From Lachnospiraceae bacterium (GTDB taxonomy: Bacteria; Bacillota; Clostridia; Lachnospirales; Lachnospiraceae): a DNA stretch of 50,790 bases. Location of the stretch: positions 1 through 50,790 of the forward strand of contig JAIDFQ010000019.1 in assembly GCA_029054245.1 (NCBI GenBank). Reading direction: 5' to 3'. Both the position numbers and the translations under genes were made by a program. Positions 37,801 to 46,900 of the stretch are shown piece after piece. Numbering within the stretch: the first letter of the stretch is position 1; every line of letters begins with the position of its first letter. The notes under the pieces are model-generated. The model was given only the letters and a program-made list of their open reading frames with translations. It was not told where the DNA came from and did no database searches.

Positions 37801-40389
37801 GAGCAGATTGTGGTGTACGTAGGGCACAACCAGTTAAAGACTGGGTCGAACGCAGCGCTAAAACTAATTGCCACCCAGTATCATGCAGAGTCCGGCGCGT
37901 TTGCCACAGAGGTGGCTAGTTTGAAGGTGGGGCGGAATGAAATTACCATACCTGCCATCCAAAGCCTTGCATGTGAAGGCGGCGGAGCGCTTTATATTCA
38001 ATATACCGGCAACAATGAAAATGACCAGTATGCAGTGCGGGTAAGCGGCGGCGCAAGGGAACCGGTGCTTGATCTTTACGGTGTCACAGATTCTGCAAAG
38101 AGGATGGAACGTATCACCTCTTATGTGAAGGAGCTGGAAGAGCATGTGGCGACACTGGAAGAAAAACACAGACAGATCCACGAAGGAACTGAAGAAGGAA
38201 ATAAAGTGAACCGTAGTTACGATAAGCAGAATTGTATTCTGGGGGCAACAGATATTATGCTGGATCAGATGATGCTGTCTGTATCAGCAGAGCAGATTTT
38301 AGCAGGGCTTGGAAAGGGGACTGCTGAGGAGCGTGCACAGCGCCTAGATCAGTCGCTGCAGGCAATGGAGGAGATGATGGCGCTGTTTTATCAGCACAAG
38401 GGGCTAGGCAGCGGTTCATCTGTGCCGGCAACGGACCAGATACCGGCGCAGCATCTGAACATCCGCTATATGAGGATGTTTGCAGGGGCATTTATGTATG
38501 CCGCGGGAAATCATATCGGAATCGAATGGGGATCCGTCTCTGGCTTATCTTCGGCTGTGCCAGTACAGTCAGATGAAAATGGCAGATACATAAGCGGAAG
38601 ATATTTTGGCTGGGGAATCAGCCATGAGATTGGGCACAATATTAATCAGGGAAGCTATGCCATTGCGGAGGTGACGAACAACTACTTTGCGCAATTGACG
38701 AAGTCAGAGGACAGCAATGATACGGTACGGTTCAGTTATGATAAGGTTTATGAAAAGGTGACGTCTAATACGGTCGGAAAACCTTCTAACGTATTTACCC
38801 ATCTTGCTATGTACTGGCAGCTGCACCTCGCCTATGACAGAGGCTATAATTATAAGACCTATGACAGCTATGAGGAGCAGCAGGCAAATCTGTTCTACGC
38901 AAGAGTTGATTCTTATAGCAGAGATCCGTCCCGGGCAAGGGGGAACTTAAGGCTGGACGGCGGCAGTGACCAAAATATCATGCGCCTTGCCTGTGCGGCA
39001 GCTGAGAAGGATTTGACGGAGTTTTTCATACGCTGGGGGCTTGTGCCTGACGAATCAACAATCAGCTATGCTAGTCAGTTTGAAAAGGAAGAAAGAGCCC
39101 TGTATTATCTCACAGATGATGCAAGAGTTTATGAGATCGAGCACGGCGTTGTCGGATCCTTAAAAGGAAAAGATGTGATAAGTTCCGAAAGCACAGTAAA
39201 GGCAGACAGCAAAATACCAAATGAAGTGACGGTTTCCATTCAGAGTACAGCCAGTCCGGAGGTGGTATTGGGATATGAAATTGCCAGATATCACTATGAA
39301 GACGGCATGCCGGTGCGTCAGGTCATTGGATTTACCACGGGGACGACTTATGTGGATCATATCTCCACAATTAACAATAGAGTCATGACGTATGAAGTCA
39401 CAGCGGTGGATCAATTTGGCTATCGCTCCAACACCGCAAAGATTGGTGATGTAAGGATTTCTCATGATGGCAGTCAGGATAAGTCCATGTGGACCGTGAC
39501 AACGAATATGCTATCTGTCAGTGATGTACAAGGTGAGGCAGCAGAAGATGATCCCTGTGCGCCTGTTCCTACTCCAGGTGTCTATAAAGTGATTGACAAT
39601 GATTATAGGAGTGACTATGAAGGGCTTACGCCAGGCAGCGAGGCATTTATCCTGATTCAGATGAATCAGGTGATTGAAGTGTGCGGATTAAAATATACCG
39701 TTAAGTCGGGAACGCCAATCGGTAATTATGTAATTGAGGTGAGCACGGATGGCAGCACTTGGACCACGGTAAAGACAGGAAGTTTTGAAAATACGACCGG
39801 AAGTCAGACCGTTTATTTTGAAAATGCCCAAAAAGATCCGTGGGTATGTACTTATGATGCAGCTTACTTAAGAATAAAGGCGACGGGACAAACTGGAATG
39901 TGTGTTGCAGAACTTGATCTACTAGGACCTTCCGGGGACAGTATTTCCTTTGGCGTAAAGGCGGACAGTACACAGGCAGCAGTGGGGATTCTGAATGCAG
40001 ATTATACCTATGAGCAGGGAAAGACGATTCCCAAAGATTCTTTGATCTTTACCGGAAGTTATAAAGGCAATCCTGCCTATAATGTAGTAGTTATCTATGA
40101 TGAAAATGGAAATATTGTAGGGGGCGTAGATGAAGATAATGTGCTCAAAGCAGAACAGATTATTCTTGCCAAGGTGCCTGAAAACGGATTGCTGGGTGAA
40201 GTGAGTGACGGAATCTGGATTTACTGGATCGAGCCGGATAAAATTCCGAATGATCTGAAAGGAAAAAATGTGCGTGCACAGTTGTACCGTGTAGATCAGG
40301 CGCTGACCAATGAGGGACAAAGGCTTGTAAGCGATACGCTGCCCCTGCGCATTCCGTATACGCTGGAACATATTACAATAAGTAAATAG
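34846..40389 (+). CDS. secreted M60-family metallopeptidase with internal dockerin
   Basis: A 1847-residue secreted protein. Visible parts are: signal peptide (1-25), Thr/Ala/Pro repeats (about 79-160), a beta-rich domain (about 170-275), a type I dockerin with two calcium loops (GDVNRDGKIDESD at 291-303; TDLNKDGKTDLVDL at 328-341), a beta domain to about 520, two fibronectin III domains (about 526-712), a discoidin-like domain (about 720-885), a helical linker, the M60 gluzincin domain and a C-terminal discoidin-like domain (about 1555-1694). The zinc site is HEIGH at 1260-1264 with a likely third ligand E1275. M60 enzymes cleave O-glycosylated mucins. There is no wall anchor, so the dockerin may dock it to the next gene product. 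Confidence 0.92.
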   Translation: MKRMTAWLVAVCLIATCILPVRAAETSGTDIVGTTQNNADSDSQQNEKNQEIRTQDGAKSVASPSQSPSDWNQPKEPQTTSEATPLATSEATPLATPTAASEATPLATPTATSEATPLAVPTATSEAMPLATPSAAQASPTVTPLATPSASPLATPSAQPFSIADSSWNDRQVSSDVKGGIEVILMNALPIHESSRIILTVTLENEDSKEVVLERNAEKHLVSFDDLPSGTYHLKIYENESNQTGFGFLAYEQDIEVKGDVRTAEVYTGFVELDGVAYTKDAPHPGVMLIGDVNRDGKIDESDKDAIMEAISRGTNGALTGDPAQNLTDLNKDGKTDLVDLQYYTNSRARINEGADTAASLYSRVSPGAVQVNVNTGSTEIIGDAAEILKDNGSLVRLKSIDGSDISEASPVEIGFNLISGEEQSRRVEQITISMGENSIESGLLMVETEDQPDPMPLEINNGRVEVNSRMMSAREEEQSGVLTIDLGGQIAVKKVTLIITGMKYGGNLAEISKVEFLNDMESRIPAPTMNIPDGLILTGANKSFEVTWNSQVNITGYEVKISYEGQSETRRAASNHLEVKSFQGGRLKNGEIYEVSVQSVNGTWVSGFCAPSTVSPVISGKPDAPDNLKAVGGYRRISLTWKNMEDTDSYNVYYMAEGEDVYSKITGVTQNRHVISNLKDETRYEIYVTGVNELGESNPSIHSEARTITIKPAQMPAYKLINESNGTGKVSAHIVSVTHGRGAMESSPLDTDKNSALGTVDKDAASYYQVLDWDDGASYPAPTKGLLFTFDDYYEMNYIAFAEVEDIGYYSGAYVYYYDQEHPDGVSARNVSLLQRTDANGRKYYMIKLAQPIRTNKVRLGFTRGNNQRDIVISEVNFYYYDSLESDIFALYADDLHTMLKSDVTEASIDVLQKRLDTKDAKSGEYHPEREMLQRELDNARGLLSSEFQDVVEIHAKITAAKDRHLGFSGLNAWQPLGITAYEGEQIVVYVGHNQLKTGSNAALKLIATQYHAESGAFATEVASLKVGRNEITIPAIQSLACEGGGALYIQYTGNNENDQYAVRVSGGAREPVLDLYGVTDSAKRMERITSYVKELEEHVATLEEKHRQIHEGTEEGNKVNRSYDKQNCILGATDIMLDQMMLSVSAEQILAGLGKGTAEERAQRLDQSLQAMEEMMALFYQHKGLGSGSSVPATDQIPAQHLNIRYMRMFAGAFMYAAGNHIGIEWGSVSGLSSAVPVQSDENGRYISGRYFGWGISHEIGHNINQGSYAIAEVTNNYFAQLTKSEDSNDTVRFSYDKVYEKVTSNTVGKPSNVFTHLAMYWQLHLAYDRGYNYKTYDSYEEQQANLFYARVDSYSRDPSRARGNLRLDGGSDQNIMRLACAAAEKDLTEFFIRWGLVPDESTISYASQFEKEERALYYLTDDARVYEIEHGVVGSLKGKDVISSESTVKADSKIPNEVTVSIQSTASPEVVLGYEIARYHYEDGMPVRQVIGFTTGTTYVDHISTINNRVMTYEVTAVDQFGYRSNTAKIGDVRISHDGSQDKSMWTVTTNMLSVSDVQGEAAEDDPCAPVPTPGVYKVIDNDYRSDYEGLTPGSEAFILIQMNQVIEVCGLKYTVKSGTPIGNYVIEVSTDGSTWTTVKTGSFENTTGSQTVYFENAQKDPWVCTYDAAYLRIKATGQTGMCVAELDLLGPSGDSISFGVKADSTQAAVGILNADYTYEQGKTIPKDSLIFTGSYKGNPAYNVVVIYDENGNIVGGVDEDNVLKAEQIILAKVPENGLLGEVSDGIWIYWIEPDKIPNDLKGKNVRAQLYRVDQALTNEGQRLVSDTLPLRIPYTLEHITISK
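35080..35320 (+). repeat. imperfect ~36-bp tandem repeats in M60 gene
   Basis: Repeated coding units for S-E-A-T-P-L-A-T-P-T-A and variants, giving a Thr/Pro-rich flexible stalk. Similar unit DNA suggests unit number can change between strains. Confidence 0.85.
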
Positions 40390-40430
40390 CACAGAGGAAA
40401 GAGCATATAAGCAAATGGCAGGTGATGGAA

Positions 40431-41645
40431 TTGAAACGGATTCAGAAGAAATTATATATGGGACTGGCTGTACTGGGCTTGCTTGTTCCGTCGCAGGTGT
40501 ATGCGGCGGGACAGGACCGGGTAGACTTAAGCCAGGACGAGTCTGATGTAGGTGTTTCGCTGGAAATGAGCAATGCGGTGGAAGAAAAAATAACTGCTGT
40601 TTCTGTCTCGCTTGAAATCAAGACGCAGGGGCAGGAACAGATTATAGTGGATTTTCAGTTTTCTCCGGAATTAAATGGAACGGAACATGGCTATGTGTAC
40701 AATGAGGAAACGGGAAGACTGGATATTTATGCATCTTCTACTAAATGTCTGTTTGAGGAGGAACGGCTTAATCTGGGAAAGGTTCAGATTCTGCCGGCAG
40801 ATTCCAAGAAGACAGTTTCAGCAGATATCAGTTATTGTCAGGATTCCTTTCAGACAGCAAATGGATCTTATGGAGACAAGACACCGGTTGTGGAGGGGGA
40901 AGTCGCATCTGTGAATATACAGATTGGCAATGGAACAAAGCCCCCTCCTCCTGACGCAGATACGCCGGGAGAAAATATCGGTACAGATCCGGGAATTAAT
41001 ACTGGCGGCAATCTGGGAAATACCGATACGAAACCGGGAGGAAGTACGGGCGAAGATTCCGGGAAAGATAACCGGAATGATGGACTGTATGATGAGACGA
41101 CGCAGTTTGTAAACGATCCAGCAAATGCGCAGGTGATTTCCACAGAAATTGTTAAAAGCGACGCTGCAGGAACGAAGTTGGTGGATTTGACGACAAAAGT
41201 ACCCACTGGTATAAAAACCGGTGCCGGTTCAGCAGCAGGGCAGGTAAAGACAAGAGGAAATGTATCTGTGGTAGCGCCAAAGGACGGGCCGTCCAGCATT
41301 TTTATTTCTAAAGAGGAAAATGAATTTCTGACGGGAAGCCAGCCGGGGAATCTTTTGGGTGAGATGTCAGGAGATGGCCTTGCAAAAGATGAAAATATGG
41401 AGGAGATTGTGCTGGATCAGGAAAACGGCGGTGCGGTGGATACGCAAAGGAATAAGAGGAAAAATCTGCTGATCATCGTGGGTGTAGTTTTAGCGGCAGG
41501 TCTTATTGCAGGAGGAGCCATTTTTTTCTTTGTGAGAGATAAGGGTACAGAACCAGCAAGAAGGAAGAGAAAGAAGAAAAAGAAGCATAGGGCGAGAAGA
41601 AAGCATATAGATGGAAGGAGAAGAAAGAGACCTGTGCGCAGATGA
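40431..41645 (+). CDS. membrane-anchored cohesin-like protein
   Basis: A roughly 404-residue surface protein. I favour the TTG at 40431 because AGGTGAT (40420-40426) is a near-ideal ribosome site for it; GTG 40422 and ATG 40425 lie within that site. A signal peptide (about 1-26) is followed by a beta-rich domain (about 35-160) with a cohesin-like pattern: VGVSLEMSNAVEEKITAVSV, IVDFQFSPEL, GRLDIYASS, RLNLGKVQI. Next come a Pro/Gly/Asp/Asn-rich linker, a further extracellular segment, one membrane helix (about 340-362) and a long Lys/Arg-rich cytosolic tail. Placement 41 bp after a dockerin-bearing enzyme supports cohesin function, but that assignment is inferred from pattern and context. Confidence 0.6.
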   Translation: MKRIQKKLYMGLAVLGLLVPSQVYAAGQDRVDLSQDESDVGVSLEMSNAVEEKITAVSVSLEIKTQGQEQIIVDFQFSPELNGTEHGYVYNEETGRLDIYASSTKCLFEEERLNLGKVQILPADSKKTVSADISYCQDSFQTANGSYGDKTPVVEGEVASVNIQIGNGTKPPPPDADTPGENIGTDPGINTGGNLGNTDTKPGGSTGEDSGKDNRNDGLYDETTQFVNDPANAQVISTEIVKSDAAGTKLVDLTTKVPTGIKTGAGSAAGQVKTRGNVSVVAPKDGPSSIFISKEENEFLTGSQPGNLLGEMSGDGLAKDENMEEIVLDQENGGAVDTQRNKRKNLLIIVGVVLAAGLIAGGAIFFFVRDKGTEPARRKRKKKKKHRARRKHIDGRRRKRPVRR

Positions 41646-41689
41646 TAGGAGAATCATGATGGAAGTGTGGAAGATATAATTTTTTAAGA

Positions 41690-41739
41690 AAAACGTTTTT
41701 TCTCGGGAAATGTGAGAGAAAAAGACGTTTTATATATAT
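41690..41739. terminator. terminator after cohesin-like gene
   Basis: AAAACGTTTTTTCTC (41690-41704) pairs, with one mismatch, with GAGAAAAAGACGTTTT (41716-41731), followed by an AT-rich stretch. It is A/T-flanked on both sides and could work in both directions. Confidence 0.6.
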
Positions 41740-41792
41740 CATAAATAACGTGTTTAAAACCAAAATTAGCAGGGCGGAAAATAGAACGCATA

Positions 41793-41801
41793 TGGTATAA
41801 T
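41793..41801 (+). promoter_or_regulatory. extended -10 promoter
   Basis: TGGTATAAT, an extended -10 (TATAAT at 41796-41801), about 40 bp before the truncated response-regulator gene and able to drive the NUDIX gene coupled to it. Confidence 0.5.
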
Positions 41802-41841
41802 AAGTACGATTGTATCAAATTTCACAGAAGGAATGATGTTT

Positions 41842-41982
41842 ATGAGGATAGCAGTCTGTGGTGACTGCATGGAGGACACATTGTCCCTAAAGAAATTCAT
41901 GAGAGGACATGAGGTCAGGGGATATTTTGACAATAAACAATTGGGACGAATTAAGGCGGCGAATGGAGAAATGCGGAAATGA
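41842..41982 (+). pseudogene. truncated LytTR-type response regulator remnant
   Basis: A 46-codon reading frame. Its first 30 residues (MRIAVCGDCMEDTLSLKKFM, then RGHEVRGYFD) match the start of AgrA/LytR-like receiver domains, where an acidic cluster normally follows the first strand. The sequence then changes character and stops, so the phosphorylated Asp and the DNA-binding domain are missing. It retains a start codon, a ribosome site and a promoter. Its stop overlaps the NUDIX start (ATGA), so it may now act as a leader peptide for that gene. Confidence 0.6.
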
Positions 41983-42407
41983 CTGAGGTTAAGTTTTATG
42001 AAAATATGAAGGATGAACTGCTTAAATTTGCTGTGATAATATCCAAAACACAGAATAAATATGTCTTTTGTAAACACAAGGAGAGAGATACATGGGAAGT
42101 TCCCGGAGGTCATCGGGAGCATGGGGAAAATATTATAGATACGGCAAAGCGAGAATTGTATGAGGAAACAGGCGCTTTGGAATTTGATATAGAGCCTATC
42201 TGTGTCTATTCTGTTACAGCATCAGATAATTTTGATGGCAAGGAAACTTTCGGAATGTTATTCTTTGCCGATATAAAACATTTTGAAGCAGAGTTACATA
42301 GTGAAATTGAAAAAATTGCAATAATGGACAAAGTGCCGGAAAGATGGACATATCCAGATATTCAACCTCATTTGATGAAGGAAGCAAAAAAGCGAGGATT
42401 TCTATAA
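41979..42407 (+). CDS. NUDIX hydrolase
   Basis: A 142-residue NUDIX protein with a complete box, GHREHGENIIDTAKRELYEE followed by TGA (about residues 44-66). It hydrolyses a nucleoside diphosphate linked to another moiety, using a divalent metal; the exact substrate is not readable. The ATG overlaps the stop of the response-regulator remnant, and an internal ATG at 42006 is an alternative start. It is the last intact gene before the relic-rich zone. Confidence 0.88.
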   Translation: MTEVKFYENMKDELLKFAVIISKTQNKYVFCKHKERDTWEVPGGHREHGENIIDTAKRELYEETGALEFDIEPICVYSVTASDNFDGKETFGMLFFADIKHFEAELHSEIEKIAIMDKVPERWTYPDIQPHLMKEAKKRGFL

Positions 42408-42408
42408 A

Positions 42409-42448
42409 ATGAAAGGAACTTACTGAGAGAACAGGAATCAAGCAGGAT
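42409..42448 (+). pseudogene. fossil XRE helix-turn-helix fragment
   Basis: Bases 42412-42447 closely match bases 43702-43736 of the HigA-like gene: AAAGGAACTTACTGAGAGA here against AAAGGAACTTGCTGAAAGG there, continuing as ACAGGAATCAAGCAGG against ACAGGAATTAATCAGG. One frame reads ERTGIKQD, the recognition-helix region of XRE proteins. Nothing else of that gene is recognisable, so this is a decayed second copy. Confidence 0.5.
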
Positions 42449-42450
42449 AA

Positions 42451-42744
42451 GAATTATCAAATCAGAGTAATCTTCCCGATGCAGAGAGTATAGCGGCAGT
42501 TTATCGTGACATTTATGAGGAAGCGGTAGATGAAAAGAAAAATGTAAAGCTGGCAATTATAGTGATTGAGATTTGTCTTCAGTATGTATCGAATCAGAAG
42601 ATTCCTTTGGATGATGATTGTGATATTTTGAAGCCTTGTATGTTTGAAGATATTTACCGGATATATACCGGAGTAAATTTAAAGACGGAAGACGGGAGAA
42701 TACCTGCGGACACATATGAATTGGCAACACCCCAAAATCCCTAA
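42451..42744 (+). pseudogene. C-terminal fragment of an unknown gene
   Basis: An open frame of about 98 codons without a credible start or ribosome site. It contains AVYRDIYEEAVDEKKNVKLA and ends in GRIPADTYELATPQNP. The only ATG (42562) would give a 60-residue product with no ribosome site. It looks like the tail of a lost gene. I do not recognise the family. Confidence 0.35.
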
Positions 42745-42870
42745 AAAAAGCACCAAACGCCCGCTTCGCAAACGGGCTTATTGAATCAAACATAGCGGAA
42801 GCCCCTGAAAATGCGGCTTTGGCATTCCCAGAGGCTTCCTTAGGGGAGGATATATCCTCCTGGGAGGATA

Positions 42871-43118
42871 AGTATGCTGGAATGAATTCCTAGAAACCTG
42901 ATAAACAGGGCATTTGCGCGTCCTCTAAAGGTGTTGGCAACACTTGGCAACAGTTTTTTTGCAGGTGTGGGAGAGGTTAAGTTTTTGATATGTTGAGGAT
43001 TAAAAAACTGAATATGGAATAGCGTACCGGAGTGGATGAAGTGAATAGGAATAGCAATTCTTTGGTGGTATGTGATGGGATATCCCATGTGCTGGTGGTA
43101 GTGCATGGGGTATTTTTA
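42871..43118. repeat. direct repeat, copy A (~250 bp)
   Basis: An imperfect copy of 47748-47995 in the same orientation. Both start at AGTATGCTGGA, share GAATAGCGTAyCGGAGTG (43017-43034 and 47892-47909), and end near GTGCATGGrGTAT. Spacing between matching points stays about 4876 bp, so few indels separate them, and most differences are single bases. Both copies read similarly in one frame (FARPLKVL against FARPLMVL), interrupted by stops in copy A. The repeats bracket the HigBA-like pair and the 1232-residue gene. No gene is predicted inside. Upstream, 42745-42870 contains several short hairpins, including the palindrome at 42845-42860. Confidence 0.8.
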
Positions 43119-43213
43119 ATAAGGCGTAAAGATATAACTAGCGTGAGGATACTTTGTTGACAATATGGCATATTTGCCATATGCTAAATGTAGAAAATAA
43201 ATTGGAGATTACA

Positions 43214-43574
43214 ATGGATAAATTTGAAGTGGAATTTTATACTAAAGATAACAGTGAAAAACCGGCTAAAGATTTTATCCTTGGTCTGGATGTTAAAATG
43301 CGAGCAAAAGTATTGGGGATAATTAATGTACTGGAGGAAAAAGGAAACCAGTTGCGAGAGCCATACAGTAAGCATTTAGATGACGGAATATTTGAAATTC
43401 GTGGAAAAGTGGGGACAGATATAACAAGGGTTCTTTATTTTTTCTATTATGGGAAAAAGATTGTAATAACAAATGGATTTATCTAAGAAAACACAGGAAA
43501 CGCCAAAGCGGGAAATAAAGTTGGAAAAGTCATATCGTAAAGATTATTTGGAAAGGGTGAAAAATAATGAGTGA
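43214..43574 (+). pseudogene. higB: HigB/RelE-type toxin gene with frameshift
   Basis: The first 90 codons encode a phage-derived Gp49-like/HigB mRNA-cleaving toxin (MDKFEVEFYTKDNSEKPAKD, GIFEIRGKVG, VLYFFYYGKKIVITNGFI). They end at TAA 43484-43486. Skipping one base (T 43484) opens a frame reading KKTQETPKREIKLEKSYR and on to 43574, exactly the expected C-terminus, overlapping the antitoxin start by 8 bp as in intact operons. The repaired protein would be 119 residues. So a 1-bp insertion, or a sequencing error, truncates it by 29 residues. The ATG at 43214 has GGAG upstream. Confidence 0.8.
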
Positions 43575-43860
43575 ATTTCAGGAATTTCTAAATGAACAAT
43601 TTCAGGATGATGAGTTTAGAAAAGAGTGGGAAGATATTCAGCCGGAAATGGATGTGATCCGGGCAATGGTAGATGCAAGGATATCACAAAATCTTACTCA
43701 AAAGGAACTTGCTGAAAGGACAGGAATTAATCAGGCAGATATAAGCAAGCTGGAAAACGGAACAAGGAATCCATCGCTCAAGTTATTAAAGCGTTTGGCG
43801 GATGGAATGGGGATGACCTTAAAATTGGAATTCATTCCTAAAAATTCAGTGAAGAATTAA
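43567..43860 (+). CDS. higA: HigA-like XRE antitoxin
   Basis: A 97-residue protein with a central helix-turn-helix of the XRE/Cro type: LTQKELAERTGINQADISKL (about 43-62), then ENGTRNPSLKLLKRLADGMG. It should neutralise the upstream HigB-like toxin and repress the pair. GAAAGGGTG precedes the ATG. With the toxin apparently truncated, it may persist as an orphan regulator. A fossil copy of its helix-turn-helix lies at 42409-42448. Confidence 0.88.
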   Translation: MSEFQEFLNEQFQDDEFRKEWEDIQPEMDVIRAMVDARISQNLTQKELAERTGINQADISKLENGTRNPSLKLLKRLADGMGMTLKLEFIPKNSVKN

Positions 43861-43934
43861 GCATGTATAGCTATACACGAAGGTGTTTCATGCGGTATTT
43901 ATTAAGCGGTAAAATATAAAAAGGATGGAAAGAT

Positions 43935-46900
43935 ATGTTACTTCACAGACATAGTATGGAAATTGAAAATCAGAAAATGCAAATAATCCGTTTGTTAGAA
44001 ATGGCTAATATGGGAAATTATCATGTTTCCTGCGAAGCCGACTGTATTGGAGAAAGAGATATTATATTTGAACATAGTGGGGTGGCATGTAAGATGCTTG
44101 CGTTATTAAAAAGCTCCATATCTCCAGAAAACGTTTATCAAATGGAATATTTGGATGAGGCATACTGCAAGTTTAAACAAGAGACGCCTGTATTATTTTC
44201 AAAACAGGAATTATTTGATGAGGGATGGCTGATTGCATGCGGAGAAGAATGGCTCTTTAATATTTCGTACCAACATTTCTATGAAAGAATAGAACGTTTG
44301 TCATCTGAAAAAGAAACCCAAATCCTTTCTTTTTTGAAAGAATTGTCAAAGATTCCTTATCGCTCCCAGATATGGTTACGTGTATCAGATCAGATAGTAT
44401 GTGAAGAATTGGAAGGTGTTTTAGCAATCATAGATGGTATGGTTTACTTAGATCCACATGGGAAATATTGGTTACAGTACGGAAGTGCTATCTTTGGCAA
44501 ATGGTGGGATGAAATTATTGAAACGGGAATTCCAGAAACGGTTGAAATGTACCAGCAGATAGAACATTGGTTTTCATGTTGGGAGTTTTTTCAACGATGT
44601 TGGGAACCAGATTGTTATTGCGAACATGTCGAAGAATTATTTGAGATATGCTTAAAAAAACTGGAGGTAGAATTAGAAAATACTTCTTGGGAATTGGTGG
44701 AGAAAATTTTCAGAAGAAGATTATATTTAGAACATAATTTAGAAGGAAATAGGCAATATACAGATTTTTTGCAGGATTATCCGGAAACCTTGATTGCGCG
44801 CATATTGTATGTGAATGAAAATATAAATTATAACCTTTCAGAACCATTGGAAAGGTTAAAACGGCTTTATTATCTGTGTCTACATCAATATAAGAATGTG
44901 AATAAAGAGTATCAAATTCGATTTCTTAAATGTATGCAAAATCCATGGTTATACGTAAATTTTTCCACATTTGCCGCTAAAATAGAAAATGTTGAATTCC
45001 TTATAGATTGCCTTGGGTGTCCAAAACTGTACGTGGTTGCGGCAGATGTTATATGGGAAATGAACTATGACATAATGACAAAAATTCCATCTATTGGGGA
45101 AAAAATTCTGGAAGAATTAAACCAGAATATGTTCGAAATAATAGATTATGGATTGGGAGGAGAAAATCAGGAAGAATGGCTTTCAGTAGTGAAAGACATA
45201 ATCTGGTATTTAAATGAGAAAAGTAATTGGTATTGTAAAAATACGTATATGAGTAAAACCGGTATTCAAAAATATATGCAGCTCATCCATAACGATTACA
45301 TTAAATGGTATGAAAAAAATATTTCACATAAAAATTTGTTACATGATAAAGTTTTAGAATATTTTTATGCTGAATTTGAAAATAGTAGTGAAAGAGATAT
45401 AGTTAAATCATTTGCGCGATATACTATTTTACTAGGGAGGCAATGCAAAGAAGAAAGAAACTGGCAGCTTTTTGAAACATTACTAAAATTTTTAGAACGG
45501 GTACAGACAGAAGATACGCTTATTTCTGTACTTCCATGGTCTTTTTGGCAAGAGAAAATCTGGATCTTTATGATGAAGGGAGTGGCTGAAAACCCAAAAG
45601 AAACAACTAGATTTTTAAAGTTGTTGAAGCCAGAATTTTATAGAGAACATGTGGATATGCAAAAAAAAGAAAACTCTGCTTTGTCAAGAATTGGTATGGC
45701 TGCTATGATTCAGATTTACCTAATGACAATACTTCTTATGGAAGGGAGAGTAGAAACAGGGGAAAAAAACAGAAGCGAGATAGAAAAAGCTTTTGTGGAA
45801 TGTATCTTAGGGGTTCAGATAGAACAATGTGATTTGTTGGATCCCGAATTCGTTCGTATTTTAGAGGCAGAAGTTGTGATACATAGGTGTATGGAGATCA
45901 TACCTATGTTAAATGTCCAAAATCAAACAACGATTATGAACGAAATGGTTAAAAAGTCGCCAGAAAAGTTGATATTTTTGTTACGGTATGTTCAGAATCC
46001 TAATATTCGTCAAAAATGGATTCAAATATTAGTGCAACGAATAGAGGAAGATTTTTCAGAGAACCTCTTTTATATTCCTACCTATATGCAGATAATTGAC
46101 TATCTAATGGAAATATGTTTTCAGGGTGAGGATAAAGAACAGAAATTGGTACTGAAAGCCGATGAGTTATTGAAACAGTTCCAGCAGAAAATAGAAAAGA
46201 AAGGGTTACGGATAGAAAAACAATATGCATCTTGGATTCAGTCTGCAAAATTTCGGCTGAAGTTGTTGATGGGAGAGGAGCAGGATATTTTATCTGATGA
46301 GAAGAATCCTTCATCAATATTTTATAAAGCACTTATATATCTTAATAAGGATGATTTGGAAAGCCTAAAGAATGCAGAACAATTATATTATACTTGTATC
46401 AGCCATAAGAAAACAAATGCAAACAGTGCGTCATATATTAACTATTTTGTGGCATGCGTTAGAATTTGTACTCATACAGATATTTCAGAAGCGGAAAAGA
46501 GTAAATACATACAAAAAGCAGAAAATTTGGCAAAAGAAATACGTAATAGAGATGTTCTATTGATTCAGGATCAAAAAGTTTTGTTTATAAATGAAATGCA
46601 TTTATATATTATGTTGAATGACCACTTGAAATTTTGGATATCTGCTTCAAGGCTCCCAGCGGAACTGAAATATGATTTTTCATGTGCAAAGTTTGTTATA
46701 CAGATGCTTATTTCAGAAAATAAATCTAAAAGGGCAGAGGAATATATTAATGAACTTATTTTGCGTTACGGAGAAACGAATGAAATACTACAGCTTCAAC
46801 GAGAATTAGAAGAGGCGGTTGTTTCTTTGGAACGAAATACACCAACAGCACGATATAATGAGTTACCAGAGATTGAAAAATATAGATACGCTTTGAATTG

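Noticed and set aside
42562-42744. 60-codon gene starting at ATG 42562
   Set aside because: No ribosome site, and the same frame stays open upstream, so it reads better as the tail of a lost gene.
42840-43106. Minus-strand 88-codon frame in repeat A with a similar frame in repeat B
   Set aside because: Similarity between the two is expected from the DNA repeat itself; changes alter the protein freely, and no ribosome site was found.
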